From Rhipidocladum racemiflorum (lineage: Eukaryota > Streptophyta > Magnoliopsida > Poales > Poaceae), in NCBI GenBank assembly GCA_036346355.1, contig CM070577.1, positions 45,704,309 to 45,768,308 of the forward strand: a DNA stretch of 64,000 bases, written 5' to 3'. The notes under the pieces were generated by a model that searched no databases, had not been told where the DNA came from, and saw only the letters and a list, made by a program, of their open reading frames with translations. Numbering within the stretch: the first letter of the stretch is position 1; the number at the start of each line of letters is the position of its first letter. A program made the position numbers and the translations under genes. Shown here piece after piece: positions 22,586 through 34,406 of this stretch.

Positions 22586-23168
22586 TAGCGGTGGGCGTTC
22601 GGGTTTACCCGAAATTTCGGGTCGGGCTTTTCGGGTTTTTTATATTTCGGGTTTCAAACATATAAACCCGAACCTGCCGTAATTTCGGTACCATAATTCA
22701 GTACCCACAATTTAGATGCGGGTTGAATAACGACAAACTACCCGATACACCCAGCCATGCACCGAACAGCGCAGTTCAGTTCCAGACTTCCAGTCCTGCA
22801 GCGCACACAATAAATGAAACTTCAGACCTGCAGCGGCCAGCAGAGAAACAATATTCCAGTTCAGTTCCAGTCACTCACACATAGCACTAGCAGAGAGCAC
22901 ACAGTCACAGAGTCACAGTCTCACACATAACAGAGAGCAAGAGAGCACACACTGACACACGTAACACACAGCTGATCCGGACGGTGCTAGGTATTTCGGG
23001 TTGAATGGGTACTTCGGGTACCGCGGGTTAAAACCCGATTAGGCCCGAACTTAATTCGGGTATTCAGTTTCGTTGCATGGAGCTATTCAGTAACGGGCCG
23101 GGCTAAGCAGTGCAGGTTCGGGTATTTCGGGTAACGGGCTTCGGGCTCGGGTTTTATGCCCAGGTCTA
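22586..23168. mobile_element. hAT-type non-autonomous element (MITE), 583 bp, 8-bp TSD
   Basis: Flanked on both sides by CTCCTTAT (22578-22585 and 23169-23176), the 8-bp target duplication expected of hAT transposases. It starts TAGCGGTGGGCGTTCGGGT; the other end, read in reverse, starts TAGACCTGGGCATAAAACCC, giving imperfect terminal inverted repeats. The subterminal regions are rich in TTCGGGT/ACCCGAA motifs. There is no transposase frame. It sits inside the old L-family LTR. Confidence 0.8.
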
Positions 23169-24204
23169 CTCCTTATGGGTAAGTGTGGGTAAGGTTTCAA
23201 GGTGTGCTTGCTGCTCTAGGGGAGGTAGTTCCTAGTTTTTTGGGTGCTTTAGGGTTCATAGATTTGGGGATTTTGGAGGGAAAATGGCTCTAGGTTGGAG
23301 AGAAATCCTGTTCTGTTTTGTGCTGTGCAAAGACTGTTTTTGTAGTTGCGATTTTGGCAAGTTAGAGTCATCTCCTGAGTTTTTGGCTGTATAGAAAGTT
23401 GTAGCTCGTGTTCTCAAGTTTCATTAGAGCACAAGAACACTAAAATCCATTTAGCCAATCAAAAGTTATGCTAGTTTTAATGCAGGCTATCCAGATTTAA
23501 CCAAGTAGTTGATGATCTCTGTTCATCGCAAATCTGGGAATGTTTGAGGCATCTCTTGAATTTTTGGATGTAGAACAAAAGATATATTGTCCTCTTGTGG
23601 TCATTTAGAGTACAAGAACTCAATGTTTGGTTCAGCCAATCAAAAGGAATGCTCATTTTAGTGCAGACTGTCCAGAACTAAAGTTAATGCAATTGATCTC
23701 TGTTCATCGCAAATCCGGAAATTATTGAGGCATCTCTTGAATTTTTAGTTGTAGAATAAAAGATATATTATTCTCTTGTGGTCATTTAGAAACTGAGTTC
23801 ACTCAATTTGGATAAGAGGATCAAAAGTTATGATCGTTTTTGCGACTGCTGTCCAGAGTTGCATTAGTTGAAAACTAGAGCTGTTTCCGGTATTGATCGT
23901 CGATGTTTTAAGCAATGTTGTGATTAATTGATTGGTTGTTAACTTTTGTTTGTATGTGATTTCTAATTTCAGGAGGAGTGGCCTTTCCTTCGCGCGCCAC
24001 TCCACTCCCCGCGGCTAAAGGCAAGTACATCGGGTGATGTTTGTGAATGTTGTGAGTGTTTTGATGCGTAGGTTAGATTAATGAGTATGGTTTCTAGAGA
24101 TTATGTATATGGGAAGTTTAGTGTAGTTGTTAGGATCAAAAGAGTGTAATTGCTATCTTAATGCCTATGACGAAAGTTTTAGGTAGCAGTTAGTCCCAAA
24201 GTGG

Positions 24205-24350
24205 TCCTTCTCTAGAAGGATCGGAAGTTTCGATCAATTGAAGTCGGAGGTTCCAACCGTTTGGGTTGGAAGTTCCTACCGGTTGGGTCGGATGTTTCGG
24301 TCTGGGGACCGGAAGGTCTGCTTTGACTTGAGTACATCCGGAGGTCCCAG
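24205..24350. repeat. Short degenerate minisatellite, ~22-bp unit
   Basis: About five units built on CGGAAGTTTC/TGGAAGTTCC with spacer CAACCGTTTGGGT and variants, within the old L-family LTR. Confidence 0.6.
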
Positions 24351-25155
24351 ATTTGTCATGGGTGGTTTTCCTGTATTGTGCAAGTAGAGAATGAGTTCCA
24401 AATATGTGGTGATGAGGATAGATGAATGATAACGGATGGAAGGTGAGTTATTTAATTGCAATTGTTGCATTGCATTATGAATTGTTATAGATGAGTATGT
24501 TTTGATGATGAAAATGAGTGATGAATGTGAGTAAATGATAATGTGCATGTTTATATTCAGGTTCATGTTTATGCTTATAAACATGTCTAAGACAAATGTG
24601 GAGTTGAAATAGAATGAAACTTGTAGTTCATTTATATCACTTGCATTTGTGCATTCATAATGGAAGAGACAATCCATGCTGATGTGGGCATCTGTGCTCA
24701 CACATAGTGAGTACGAAAGTCCTACCTCGTAGTCCCACCCACATGGATGGATGGGAGCGAGACAATGAGAGTAGGCCCCTCCATGGGATGGAAGGGAATG
24801 AGAGAGTGCACGCCAACGGATGTGCACTCATTATACCGGTATAAATGATGAAAATGTGCATGAGCATGAAAGCATACATCATGGCATTGCATTGCAAATA
24901 TTGCTTGACGAATAATGTGAAGAAGGTTAAGACTTTGAATTGTGAACTCATTCAAATTTGTTTAATGCTGTTGAATTATTGTTTCAAATTATGCTATTCA
25001 GCTATGTTTATGTTCTTTGATGTGCTTTGTTGAGTTGGACTCATGCTTGTTGTTTGTGTTGTTTTAGGTACTCTGAGGACTTCAAGCCGGGATGGGAAAT
25101 AGCATTACCTACACTCACTTTCATGCCATGATAAAGGAATAGTTTGGAATAATTT

Positions 25156-27347
25156 TGTAACACCCCGGCATTTAATATGCCCTAATGCTACCAAACATAG
25201 ACTAAACAACCTCTAAATACCACAAATACAATTAAATTACAGCAAAGGCACAAATGCTAAAAACCGAAATTTCGGCAGCATCTCCTTTGTTTTAACATGA
25301 TTTGAAGGAGCAACAACAGTATAGCAATAAGGCAATATGAGAGACAACTAAAACAGCAATAATTCAAGACTTAACCACAATATAAGTCTATTTTCAAGCA
25401 TTTAATGTCTCCATACGCCAAACGAACAATAAGACTCTCATAAAGCAAAGCTAAACCTTAAAGCAATAATCATCACACGCAGTTTATTATCAAAAACTAA
25501 TTGAATGACTTGTGGAATCAAATGAGTGAAACTACGTTTGGAAGTGTGGCTAATTCCCTTCCCCGCATGCCGGTCTCATAGTACCTAAAACAACAAGAAA
25601 ACACAAGCGTGAGTTCAAAACTCAGCAAGCATATTGCAATGGTACAACACGAACAATTACATGGCAATAACATCCCACATCATGTAAACCATCTCATTCA
25701 TGATCGCATATCATTATCATCCTCATTATGTATGCAATGGGATGTTATGCTCATGTCTCCTTGGAAACTCATACCGGTATGGTTGAGTACACACCCGTCG
25801 GTGTGCACCCTCTCCCCCCTTCCATCCCGAAGATGGAGGGTGCCTACTCCTCATTTCCGTTCACCGCAGTGAATGGAATCACGATGTAGGACTTACTCAT
25901 TGGCTCTCCGGATTAGTCATAACTTTCTCACCGACCTTCCCCGGACTAGTTATGACTTTCTCACCGCCCGGGCCATGTAACATGCCATGTATGCAAATAT
26001 GCCAACAACATAATTAACTTGTACATTAACACATGGCATCATAACATAGTAAGCATACTCATCATATCATTGGCAATCATTAAAGCATGGCAAGTGTTCA
26101 TATCATATATTCAATCTTCATCTAGTCTCAACTAGCAACCTACAAACCGCTATCCATTACAATACACTTGCCTCAACCATGGGCGACGGATTGGCGAGAA
26201 GTAGAAGGCACTCCCGGGGTCACACCACCTGCACATAGGGACCACACACTCACAATCATGCCGACAAAATAGTACGCAAACCCTCATCTACCCCGACATT
26301 GCCAACTACTCGCAAAACCCAAAAACAGCGGTTCTGTCCCGTCAGGACAGCAGCCTTCCAAAAGGCATAACTTGGGTTCTAAGACTCCAAATCAATTAAA
26401 CGATTACATCCTCACGTATCTTAGGAAATTTCCCAACTTTTTCTAGGTATAGGGAAAGACTGATTCGGACTCTAAAGTTGTTTAATCTACAAAATACCGT
26501 GATCTGTTCCAATCACGTCACAGATTTTAACACGCTCGGTAAAACAGCCATAACATTCAAACGGCTGGGCGGAATTGGATGTTCTTTATATCCACTTAAA
26601 TATAATGAAATTATCTACAACTTCTTCAACATCCGTACGACCAGATTCCGACTCTAAATTGGCGAAAACCTAAGCCCTAGGTCGACTGCTCATGCTGCCC
26701 GAAAAAGAGGACGTGGCAACTTCTAGATTTCATCTAATCTACTCAATTCCAGCACCACCAATTGATCTAAAAACTTGATAATCACCCTTAGAACAGTACC
26801 TAGACCAACCCCAAGGATTCCCATGGCCATACATTTGCCCAACGCACGAAAACTGAATGGATCTCCTCCCGGTTCGCTCCTCTCTCCTTGCTCCTCGCTC
26901 CAATGGGCGGATCTTTGAGGTGCAGGGGTGGGGAGGCTACCCTAGGACAGAAAGGGGTGGAGGAGAGGTGGTGGAGAGGTGGGGAGCAATGGGGGCAAGG
27001 GGAGGGGGCGCACGGCCACAAGGGGGAGTAGAGGAGGTGGGGCTAGGGCACAAGGGGGAAGTGGGGGCGCACAAGGCTCCTTGGGGCGCACAAGGGGGCA
27101 GGGGAAGCCCCTTTTACCAGCCCAAAATAGGAGTCCTAATCCTAAATGGACTCATACTCCATCCCACCAATGCCCACAACCCTTTCCCTAGGCCCAAAAC
27201 TCCCCAGAAAGGCCCAAACTCCCGGAAACGGCCCGGAAACGCTAATAACCTCCATACCCTATGGTTTTAACCTTAATTCCACATCTCATAATGTTTTTGA
27301 CCTCATCATGCTCAATAAATAAGGATACGACACTCCGTGGTGTCACA
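25156..27347 (-). mobile_element. L-family solo LTR, TSD AATTT
   Basis: On the plus strand it runs TGTAACACCCCGGC to TGTCACA (2192 bp). AATTT lies at 25151-25155 and again at 27348-27352. No PBS or PPT adjoins, so it is a solo LTR. The second TSD copy overlaps the first base of the next LTR. It carries the conserved modules in reverse: CATACCGGTATG at 25770-25781, then the hairpin and the GAAAGT boxes. Confidence 0.85.
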
Positions 27348-27351
27348 AATT

Positions 27352-28493
27352 TGTAACACCCCGGCATCTAGTATGCCCTAGATGTCACCAAACATAGACT
27401 AAACAACATCTAAATACCACATCTAAAGGTAAATTACAGCAAGGGAGTAAATGCAAAAACCAAAAATTTCGGCAGCATCTCCTTTGTTTTTCCATGGTAC
27501 AGAGCATCAACAATAATATCACAAGATATATCATAATGGGAAGCATCTAAAGAAGCAATAACAGGTGACGTAGCAACTATTTAAGTCTAGCATAATGAAT
27601 TTAACCATTCCATAATCTAAAATGAAGTAAATAATATGACCAAACACACAAATAAGGCATACTCCAAGTTCTCAACACATTAACTTCTAATCACAACTAC
27701 GAATGGCAAAATTGTGTATGTCTTAATGAGTGAAACTTTGTGAAGACGTGCCTTAACCGCGAGCGACGGATTGGCGAGATGATGAGGGCACTCCCCGGGT
27801 CACACCACCTGCACATAGGTACCACATACTCAAAACGTGCCCACAAAACAGTACGCAATCGCTCATCTACCTCGACTTCGCAAACTACTCCCAAAACCGA
27901 AAAACAGAGAATCTGTCCTGACGGGACAGTAGGCTTCAAACTAGCATAACTTGAGTTCTAGGACTCCAAATCAAGTAAACGAGTACATCATCGCGAAGCT
28001 TAGGAAATTTTCTATATTTTTCTAAGTATTGGGAAAAGCTGATTCGGCATCTAAAATTGTCTAATCTACAAAACATTACGTTTTGTCCCAATTACATTAA
28101 TTACAGATTTGAACACGCTCGGTAAAATGATCATAACTTTCAAATGGCTAGGTGGAATTGGATGTTCTTGGTGTCCAATTAAAGTTATTGAAGTTATCTA
28201 CAACTTGCTCAACAGACGGCCGACCAAATTACGATTCTAAAATTACGAAAACTCAAACCCTAGGTCGTGTGCCCAACTGCCCGAAACAAAGAACTATGAA
28301 ATCTCTAGTTTTCATCCAATCTACCCAATCATAGCACCACCTTTTGATCTAAAAGCATCAAAACACCCTCTAGCACAGCACCTAGACCATCCCCAAGGAT
28401 CACCCATAGCCATACCTTTGCCCGACGAACGACGAACGCCAAAACTTCTCCTACCGATTCCCCGATCTTCTTCCTCATGCCGGAACCGCCAGA
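27352..28493 (-). repeat. L-family LTR, right side lost at a chimeric junction
   Basis: Starts TGTAACACCCCGGCATC. It lacks the whole hairpin/GAAAGT block (sequence jumps from AACTTTGTGAAG to ACGTGCCTTAACCG near 27740-27750, compared with 56391-57045). It stops at about 28493, where chromovirus RT begins. It may be the 3' LTR of the minus-strand element whose leader and 5' LTR lie at 36554-41417. Confidence 0.7.
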
Positions 28494-29272
28494 ACCGTGC
28501 ACTCAATGAGGTCACCGTGAAGAATAAATACCCGCTACCCAGGATCGATGATCTGTTTGACCAGCTAAGAGGAGCCAGACTCTTCTCCAAGATTGATCTA
28601 AGATCGGGATACCATCAGTTGAAGATACGATCAGAGGATATTCCGAAGACCACGTTTTCGTCTAGATACGAACATTATGAGTTTACAGTTATGTCCTTTG
28701 GTTTGACGAATGCGCCAGCCTATTTCATGAATATGATGAATAAGGTGTTCATGGAATATTTGGACAAGTTTGTTGTTGTGTTCATAGATGATATCTTAAT
28801 CTACTCCAAGACAAAGGATGAACTTGCAGAGCACTTGAGGCGGGTTTTGGAAAAGCTGAGGGAACAGCAACTCTTCGCTAAGTTCAGCAAGTGCGACTTT
28901 TGGAAGGACAAGGTGGAGTTCCTCGGACATGTGATGACCGCAGAAGGAGTCGCCGTTGATCCAAGCAAGGTGGAAGCTGTGTTACACTGGGAGAAGCCGA
29001 AGACCGTGACCCAGATCCGGAGTTTCCTTGGAATGGCAGGTTACTACCGCCGCTTCATTGAAGGCTTTTCGACAATTGCGAGACCTCTCACGCAATTGCT
29101 GAAAAAGGAGAAGAAGTTTGCATGGACGCCGGAATGCGAGAAAGTTTTTCAAGAGCTGAAGAAGCGATTGACAACAGCCCCGGTGTTGGTTCTACCGGAT
29201 GTTAATCAGAGCTTCAGTATTTATTGTGATGCATCGCGCCAAGGACTTGGATGTGTGCTGATGCAGAACGGA
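28494..29272 (+). pseudogene. Reverse transcriptase fragment, copy A
   Basis: Starts abruptly inside RT at RALNEV (shared VTVKNKYPLPRIDDLFDQL) and runs through the catalytic FIDD motif (FVVVFIDDILIYSK), the thumb (FLGMAGYYRRFIEGFSTIAR) and into RNase H as IYCDASRQGLGCVLMQNG. The frame is open throughout. It then enters the accessory-ORF tail by the tandem junction. The N-terminal RT fingers, protease and gag are missing. Confidence 0.85.
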
Positions 29273-29667
29273 GGAGGACGCCGCGTCGTCAACCACAGCT
29301 GCAGTTGCAGGGCATGGCGATTGTTTCGCGCCTATGCTGCCGCACCCGCCCCGAGGAGCGAGTGGAGGTTTTCTCGACGAGTGAGCGTAGGCGTTGAGGT
29401 CGAGACTCCTTCGTCGAGTCGCGTTATAGTATAAGAGTCACCCCTTTAGACGATAGACTCCAGTAAGAGTCTATTTGGATTTTCATTGCTTACTGAGTGT
29501 GCAGTATGTGTTGCAAGGCCCTTAGGCATTGTGAGCAACCATACCAAGTTATTATTATTAAATAATAAAGTTGGATTTTTGAGTTACACTCTATCCCCGC
29601 ATAAGTTTCCCTACTACTTGTATATTCTTGTTCCCTCTCATCTCTGAAACCTTGGAGCAATCGACAG
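29273..29667 (+). other. Accessory-ORF tail and gag leader, copy B
   Basis: 29273-29383 encodes the C-terminus of the ORF seen at 2398-1693 (EDAASSTT...GGFLDE then TGA). About 285 bp follow up to gag; this part may be an intron in the other copy, where GTAAGAGTC (32519) and CAATCGACAG just before the gag ATG would be its ends. Confidence 0.5.
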
Positions 29668-30629
29668 ATGGTGAACACCCGCGGAAACCTTGGAGGCAAT
29701 GGAAGTGGTTCTCGCCCAGCTGGGAACCCCAATGATGGAGCACCTGCACCCCAGCCAGCACCGCCAGTTGACATGCAGAATTTTGGGGCTTTTCTTGCCG
29801 CACAGACCCAGTTGATGCATGCGATGATACAGCAGATGCAACAGATTACTGCCCACGCCACTTCTAATCAGAATAATCAAATCAATCAGGGACAACGCCA
29901 GAATTCAAGACTGTCAGAGTTCATGAGGACTCATCCACCCACTTTTTCTGGAAATGCCAATCCGTTGGAGGCCGATGATTGGTTAAGGTCAATTGAGAGG
30001 AAGCTACACATTGCTCAATGCATGGGAAATGAGAAGGTACTCTACGCTTCTCATCAGTTGGAAGGGACCGCCACTGAATGGTGGGAGAATTTCTGCGCCA
30101 CGCGGGAGAACCCTCAGACATCACTTGGGAGGAGTTTACAATGCATTTCAATCAAGATCACGTGCCAGAAGGAATTATGGACCTTAAGAAGGAAGAGTTC
30201 AGAGCACTGAAGCAAGGTAATCAGCCGTTGGCCGATTACCTGAACAAGTTCACATAGCTTGCACGTTACACACCTGAAGACGTAGCGACAGATAAGGCCA
30301 GACAGTCTCACTTTATGAAGGGACTTAACTCAGGACTGCATGTGGGACTGATCACCCACACATTTCCAGATTTCCAGGAGCTTGTGAACAAGGCGCTCAT
30401 TCTTGAAGATAAGCGCAAGGAACTGGATGAGAACCGGAAGCGCAGGATGCAACAGTAGGGATCGCGTCAGGGAGCACAGCAACGCTTGAGGGTTGCGCCA
30501 AATCAGTTTTTCATATTCCAGCCGCAGAATGCAACAAGGACACCGTCACCAGCACAAAGACACGTCAACCAGAATTATTAGACCCCAGCTCCAGTTAGGA
30601 ACGCCGCTTCAGGCGGTCAACAAGGGACA
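29668..30629 (+). pseudogene. gag, copy B (frameshift and nonsense codons)
   Basis: ATG 29668 (MVNTRGNLGG), then an N-rich linker (AHATSNQNNQINQGQRQNSR) and the capsid domain (TFSGNANPLEADDWLRSIER, EGTATEWWENFCAT). A one-base deletion near 30117 shifts the frame. Later CAG codons have become TAG (in TTCACATAGCTTGC at about 30254 and CAACAGTAGGG at about 30457), and another TAG lies near 30580. The remaining capsid text FMKGLNSGLHVGLITHTFPD is readable at 30310-30370. Confidence 0.85.
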
Positions 30630-32273
30630 GTGAGATGCTGCTACACATGCAACAAGCCAGGGCACTTCTCCAACAGTTGCCCCAAGAAGACAGCCGGAGT
30701 GACCCCGGTCCGCTTCAATCTGGGAACCACACCAGCCAGGACGCCCGCACCAGGAGCCAACCGAGGGACAGCACAGCCAGGAGCCACGCCCCAAACCGTG
30801 GTGAGAGGCCGAGTCAACCATATCACCGCAGAGGCACTCCAGAATGCCACGGACGTCGTACTGGGTAAGTTACTCGTCAACTCAGTACCTGCAACAGTTT
30901 TGTTCGATTCTGGAGCTTCGCATTCGTTTGTTTCTCAAGGCTTTGCTGCTAAAAATGATTTGGAGATTGCAAGACTTAAATGCATGCTTTTAGTTCAAAC
31001 CCCTGGTTTCGAACTCCGAACTAAAGTAGGATGTTCTGGGGTGAGAATATTAATAGATGGGGGAGAATTCCTAGCGAACCTTATTATATTGGAAACCCAG
31101 ACCCTAGATGTTATTTTGGGAATGGATTGGTTATCCAAGCACAAGGCTGTGCTGGATTGTGGAAGAAGGATTATTTCAGTTGAAAGCCCGTGTGGAAGGA
31201 AAGTGGAATTTCAAGCCACCGCCGTTAGAGATGGACAGTTGATGGTTAACAACGCAAAGGCGATCAGCATAGAAGATGTCTCAGTAGTGAATGAGTATCC
31301 AGATGTCTTTCCCGAAGATCTACCTGGTATGCCGCCAGACAGGGACATAGAGTTTGTGATAGAGCTTGTACCTGGTACAGCGCTGATAGCAAAGAGACCC
31401 TATCGGATGTCCACCGAAGAATTGGTAGAGATGAAGAAGCAGCTTGAAGAGCTGATGGAGAAGGGATTCATCAGACCAAGTTCGTCGCCGTGGAGAGCGC
31501 CAGTTATGTTCGTCAAGAAGAAGGACGGGAGTTTCAGGATGTGCATTGACTACCGTGCACTCAATGAGGTCACCGTGAAGAATAAATACCCGCTACCTAG
31601 GATCGATGATCTGTTTGACCAGCTAACAGGAGCTGGAGTCTTCTCCAAGATTGATCTGAGATCGGGATACCATCAGTTGAAGATCAGATCAGAGGATATT
31701 CCGAAGACCGCGTTTTCGTCTAGATACGGACACTATGAGTTTACAGTTATGTCCTTTGGTTTGACGAATGCGCCAGCCTATTTCATGAATATGATGAATA
31801 AGGTGTTCATGGAATATTTGGACAAGTTTGTTGTTGTGTTCATAGATGATATCTCAATCTACTCCAAGACAAAGGATGAACATGCAGAGCACTTGAGGCG
31901 AGTTTTGGAAAAGCTGAGGGAACAGCAACTCTTCGCTAAGTTCAGCAAGTGCGACTTTTGGAAGGACAAGGTGGAGTTCCTCGGACATGTGATAACCGCA
32001 GAAGGAGTCGCCGTTGATCCAAGCAAGGTGGAAGCTGTGTTACACTGGGAGCAGCCGAAGACCGTGACCCAGATCCGGAGTTTCCTTGGAATGGCAGGTT
32101 ACTACCGCCGCTTCATTGAAGGCTTTTCGACAATTGCGAGACCTCTCACGCAATTGCTGAAAAAGGAGAAGAAGTTTGCATGGACGCCGGAATGCGAGAA
32201 AGTTTTTCAAGAGCTGAAGAAGCGATTGACAACAGCCCCGGTGTTGGTTCTACCGGATGTTAATCGAGCTTGA
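30630..32273 (+). pseudogene. Zinc knuckle, protease and RT, copy B (open frame, truncated at RNase H)
   Basis: One open frame of 547 codons with no ATG at its start. In order: CCHC zinc knuckle (CYTCNKPGHFSNSC, residues ~4-17), retropepsin with intact active site LFDSGASHSF (~95), the PR-RT linker (FPEDLPGMPPDRDIEFVIEL), and RT with PLPRIDDLFDQLTGAG, YHQLKI, FGLTNAPAYF and catalytic FIDDISIYSK. A small deletion in VLPDVNRA stops it at 32271-32273, and the tandem junction follows. This is the best preserved protease-RT in the window. In the complete element it would be downstream of gag in one polyprotein. Confidence 0.85.
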
Positions 32274-32722
32274 TTTATTGTGATGCATCGCGCCAAGGAC
32301 TTGGATGTGTGTCATGCGAAACGGAGGAGGACGCCGGCGTCGTCAACCACAAATGCAGATTCGAGGGCATGGCGATTGTTTCGCGCCTATCTTGCCGCAC
32401 CGCCCGAGGAGCGAGTGGAGGTTTTCTCGACGAGTGAGCGAGGGCGTTGAGGCTCGAGACTCCTTCTGCCGAGTCGGCGTTATAGTATAAGAGTCACCCC
32501 TTTAGGCGATAGACTCGGTAAGAGTCTATTTGGATTTTCATTGCTTACTGAGTGTGCAGTATGTGTTGCAAGGCCCTTAGGCATTGTGAGCAACCATACC
32601 AAGTTATTATTATTAAATAATAAAGTTGGATTTTTGAGTTACACTCTATCCCCGCATAAGTTTCCCTACTACTTGTATATTCTTGTTCCCTCTCATCTCT
32701 GAAACCTTGGAGCAATCGACAG
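32274..32722 (+). other. RNase H stub, accessory-ORF tail and gag leader, copy C
   Basis: YCDASRQGLGC (about 32276-32310) is fused to the accessory-ORF tail, as in copy B. A candidate donor GTAAGAGTC is at 32519-32527 and a 3' splice-like CAATCGACAG precedes the gag ATG at 32723. Several small deletions separate this copy from copy B. Confidence 0.5.
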
Positions 32723-33900
32723 ATGGTGAACACCCGCGGAAACCTTGGAGGCAATGGAAGTGGTTCTCGCCTAGCTGGGAACCCCAATGATGGAGCACCT
32801 GCACCCCAGCCAGCACCGCCAGATGACATGCAGAATTTTGGGGCTTTTCTTGCCGCACAGACCCAGTTGATGCATGCGATGATACAGCAGATGCAACAGA
32901 TTACTGCCCACGCCACTTCTAATCAGAATAATCAAATCAATCAGGGACAACGCCAGAATTCAAGACTGTCAGAGTTCATGAGGTCTCATCCACCCACTTT
33001 TTCTGGAAATGCCAATCCGTTGGAGGCCGATGATTGGTTAAGGTCAATTGAGAGGAAGCTACACATTGCTCAATGCATGGGAAATGAGAAGGTACTCTAC
33101 GCTTCTCATCAGTTGGAAGGGACCGCCACTGAATGGTGGGAGAATTTCTGCGCCACGCGGGAGAACCCTCAGGACATCACTTGGGAGGAGTTTACAGCTG
33201 CATTTCGTCAGTATCACGTGCCAGAAGGAATTATGGACCTCAAGAAGGAAGAGTTCAGAGCACTGAAGCAAGGTAATCAGCCGTTGGCCGATTAGCTGAA
33301 CAAGTTCACACAGCTTGCACGTTACACACCTGAAGACGTAGCGACAGATAAGGCCACAGACAGTCTCACTTTATGAAGGGACTTAACTCAGGACTGCAAG
33401 TGGGACTGATCACCCACACATTTCCAGATTTCCAGGAGCTTGTGAACAAGGCGCTCATTCTTGAAGATAAGCGCAAGGAACTGGATGAGAACCAGAAGCA
33501 CAGGATGCAACAGCAGGGATCGCGTCAGGGAGCGCAGCAACGCTTGAGGGTTGCGCCAAATCAATTTTTCAGATTCCAGCCGCAGAATGCAACAAGGACA
33601 CCGTCACCAGCACAAAGACCCATCAACCAGAATTATCAGACCCCAGCTCCAGTCAGGAACGCCGCTTCAGGGGGTCAACAGCGGACAGTAAGACGCTGCT
33701 ACACATGCAACGAGCCAGGGCACTTCTCCAACAGTTGCCCCAAGAAGACAGCAGGAGTGACCCCGGCCCGCTTCAATCTGGGATCCACACCAGCCAGGAC
33801 GCCCGCACCTGAAGCAAACCGCGGAACAGCACAGCCAGGAGCCACGCCCCAAACCGTGGTGAGAGGCCGAGTCAACCATATCACCACAGAGGCACTCCAG
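32723..33900 (+). pseudogene. gag, copy C (nonsense codon and frameshift)
   Basis: ATG 32723, same layout as copy B but without the 30117 deletion, so the capsid is open to codon 190. There TAC has become TAG (33293-33295, PLAD then stop). A two-base insertion near 33357 (ACAGACAG) shifts the frame before FMKGLNSGLQVG. The zinc knuckle CYTCNEPGHFSNSC (about 33695-33736) is intact (C-X2-C-X4-H-X4-C). Confidence 0.85.
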
Positions 33901-34406
33901 AATGCCACGGACGTCGTACTGGGTAAGTTACTCGTCAACTCAGTACACTGCTTGATTTTGTTCGATTACGGAGCTTCAGATTCGTTTGTTTCTCAAGGCT
34001 TTGCTGCTAAAAATGATTTGGAGATTGCAAGACTTAAATGCATGCTTTTAGTTCAAACCCTGGTTTGAACTCCGAACTAAAGTAGGATGTTACGGGGTGA
34101 GAATATTAATAGATGGGGGAGAATTCCTAGCGAACCTTATTATATTGGAAACCCAGACCCTAGATGTTATTTTGGGAATGGATTGGTTATCCAAGCACAA
34201 GGCTGTGCTGGATTGTGGAAGAAGGATTATTTCAGTTGAAAGCCCGTGTGGAAGGAAAGTGGAATTTCAAGCCACCGCCGTTAGAGATGGGCATTGATGG
34301 TTAACAACGCAAAGGCGATCAGCATAGAAGATGTCTCAAGAGTGAATGAGTATCCAGATGTCTTTCAGAAGATCTACGGTATGCCGCCGACAGGGACATA
34401 GAGTTT
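33901..34406 (+). pseudogene. Protease, copy C (active-site Ser replaced by Tyr)
   Basis: The catalytic triplet reads D-Y-G (LFDYGASDSF, about 33959-33988) where copy B has D-S-G. A base is lost near 34062 (AACCCTGGTTTGAAC). Further small deletions near 34292, 34366 and 34425 break the frame before RT. The flanking text WLSKHKAVLDCGRRIISVES is intact. Confidence 0.8.

Larger units (their letters stand above)
22370..25155 (+). repeat. Old, diverged L-family LTR (carries a MITE)
   Basis: Order and orientation follow 12032-15144: C-rich start, a block with repeated AAAAGTTATGCT-type boxes, the hairpin region (GTGCACGCC...GATGTGCAC, 24806-24827), the palindrome TATACCGGTATA (24832-24843) and the TTGTTTTAGGTAC block near 25056. 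The left edge is uncertain and the right end is cut by the insertion at 25156. It contains a 180-bp tandem duplication (copies from 23515 and 23695, each GATCTCTGTTCATCGCAAAT). Confidence 0.6.
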
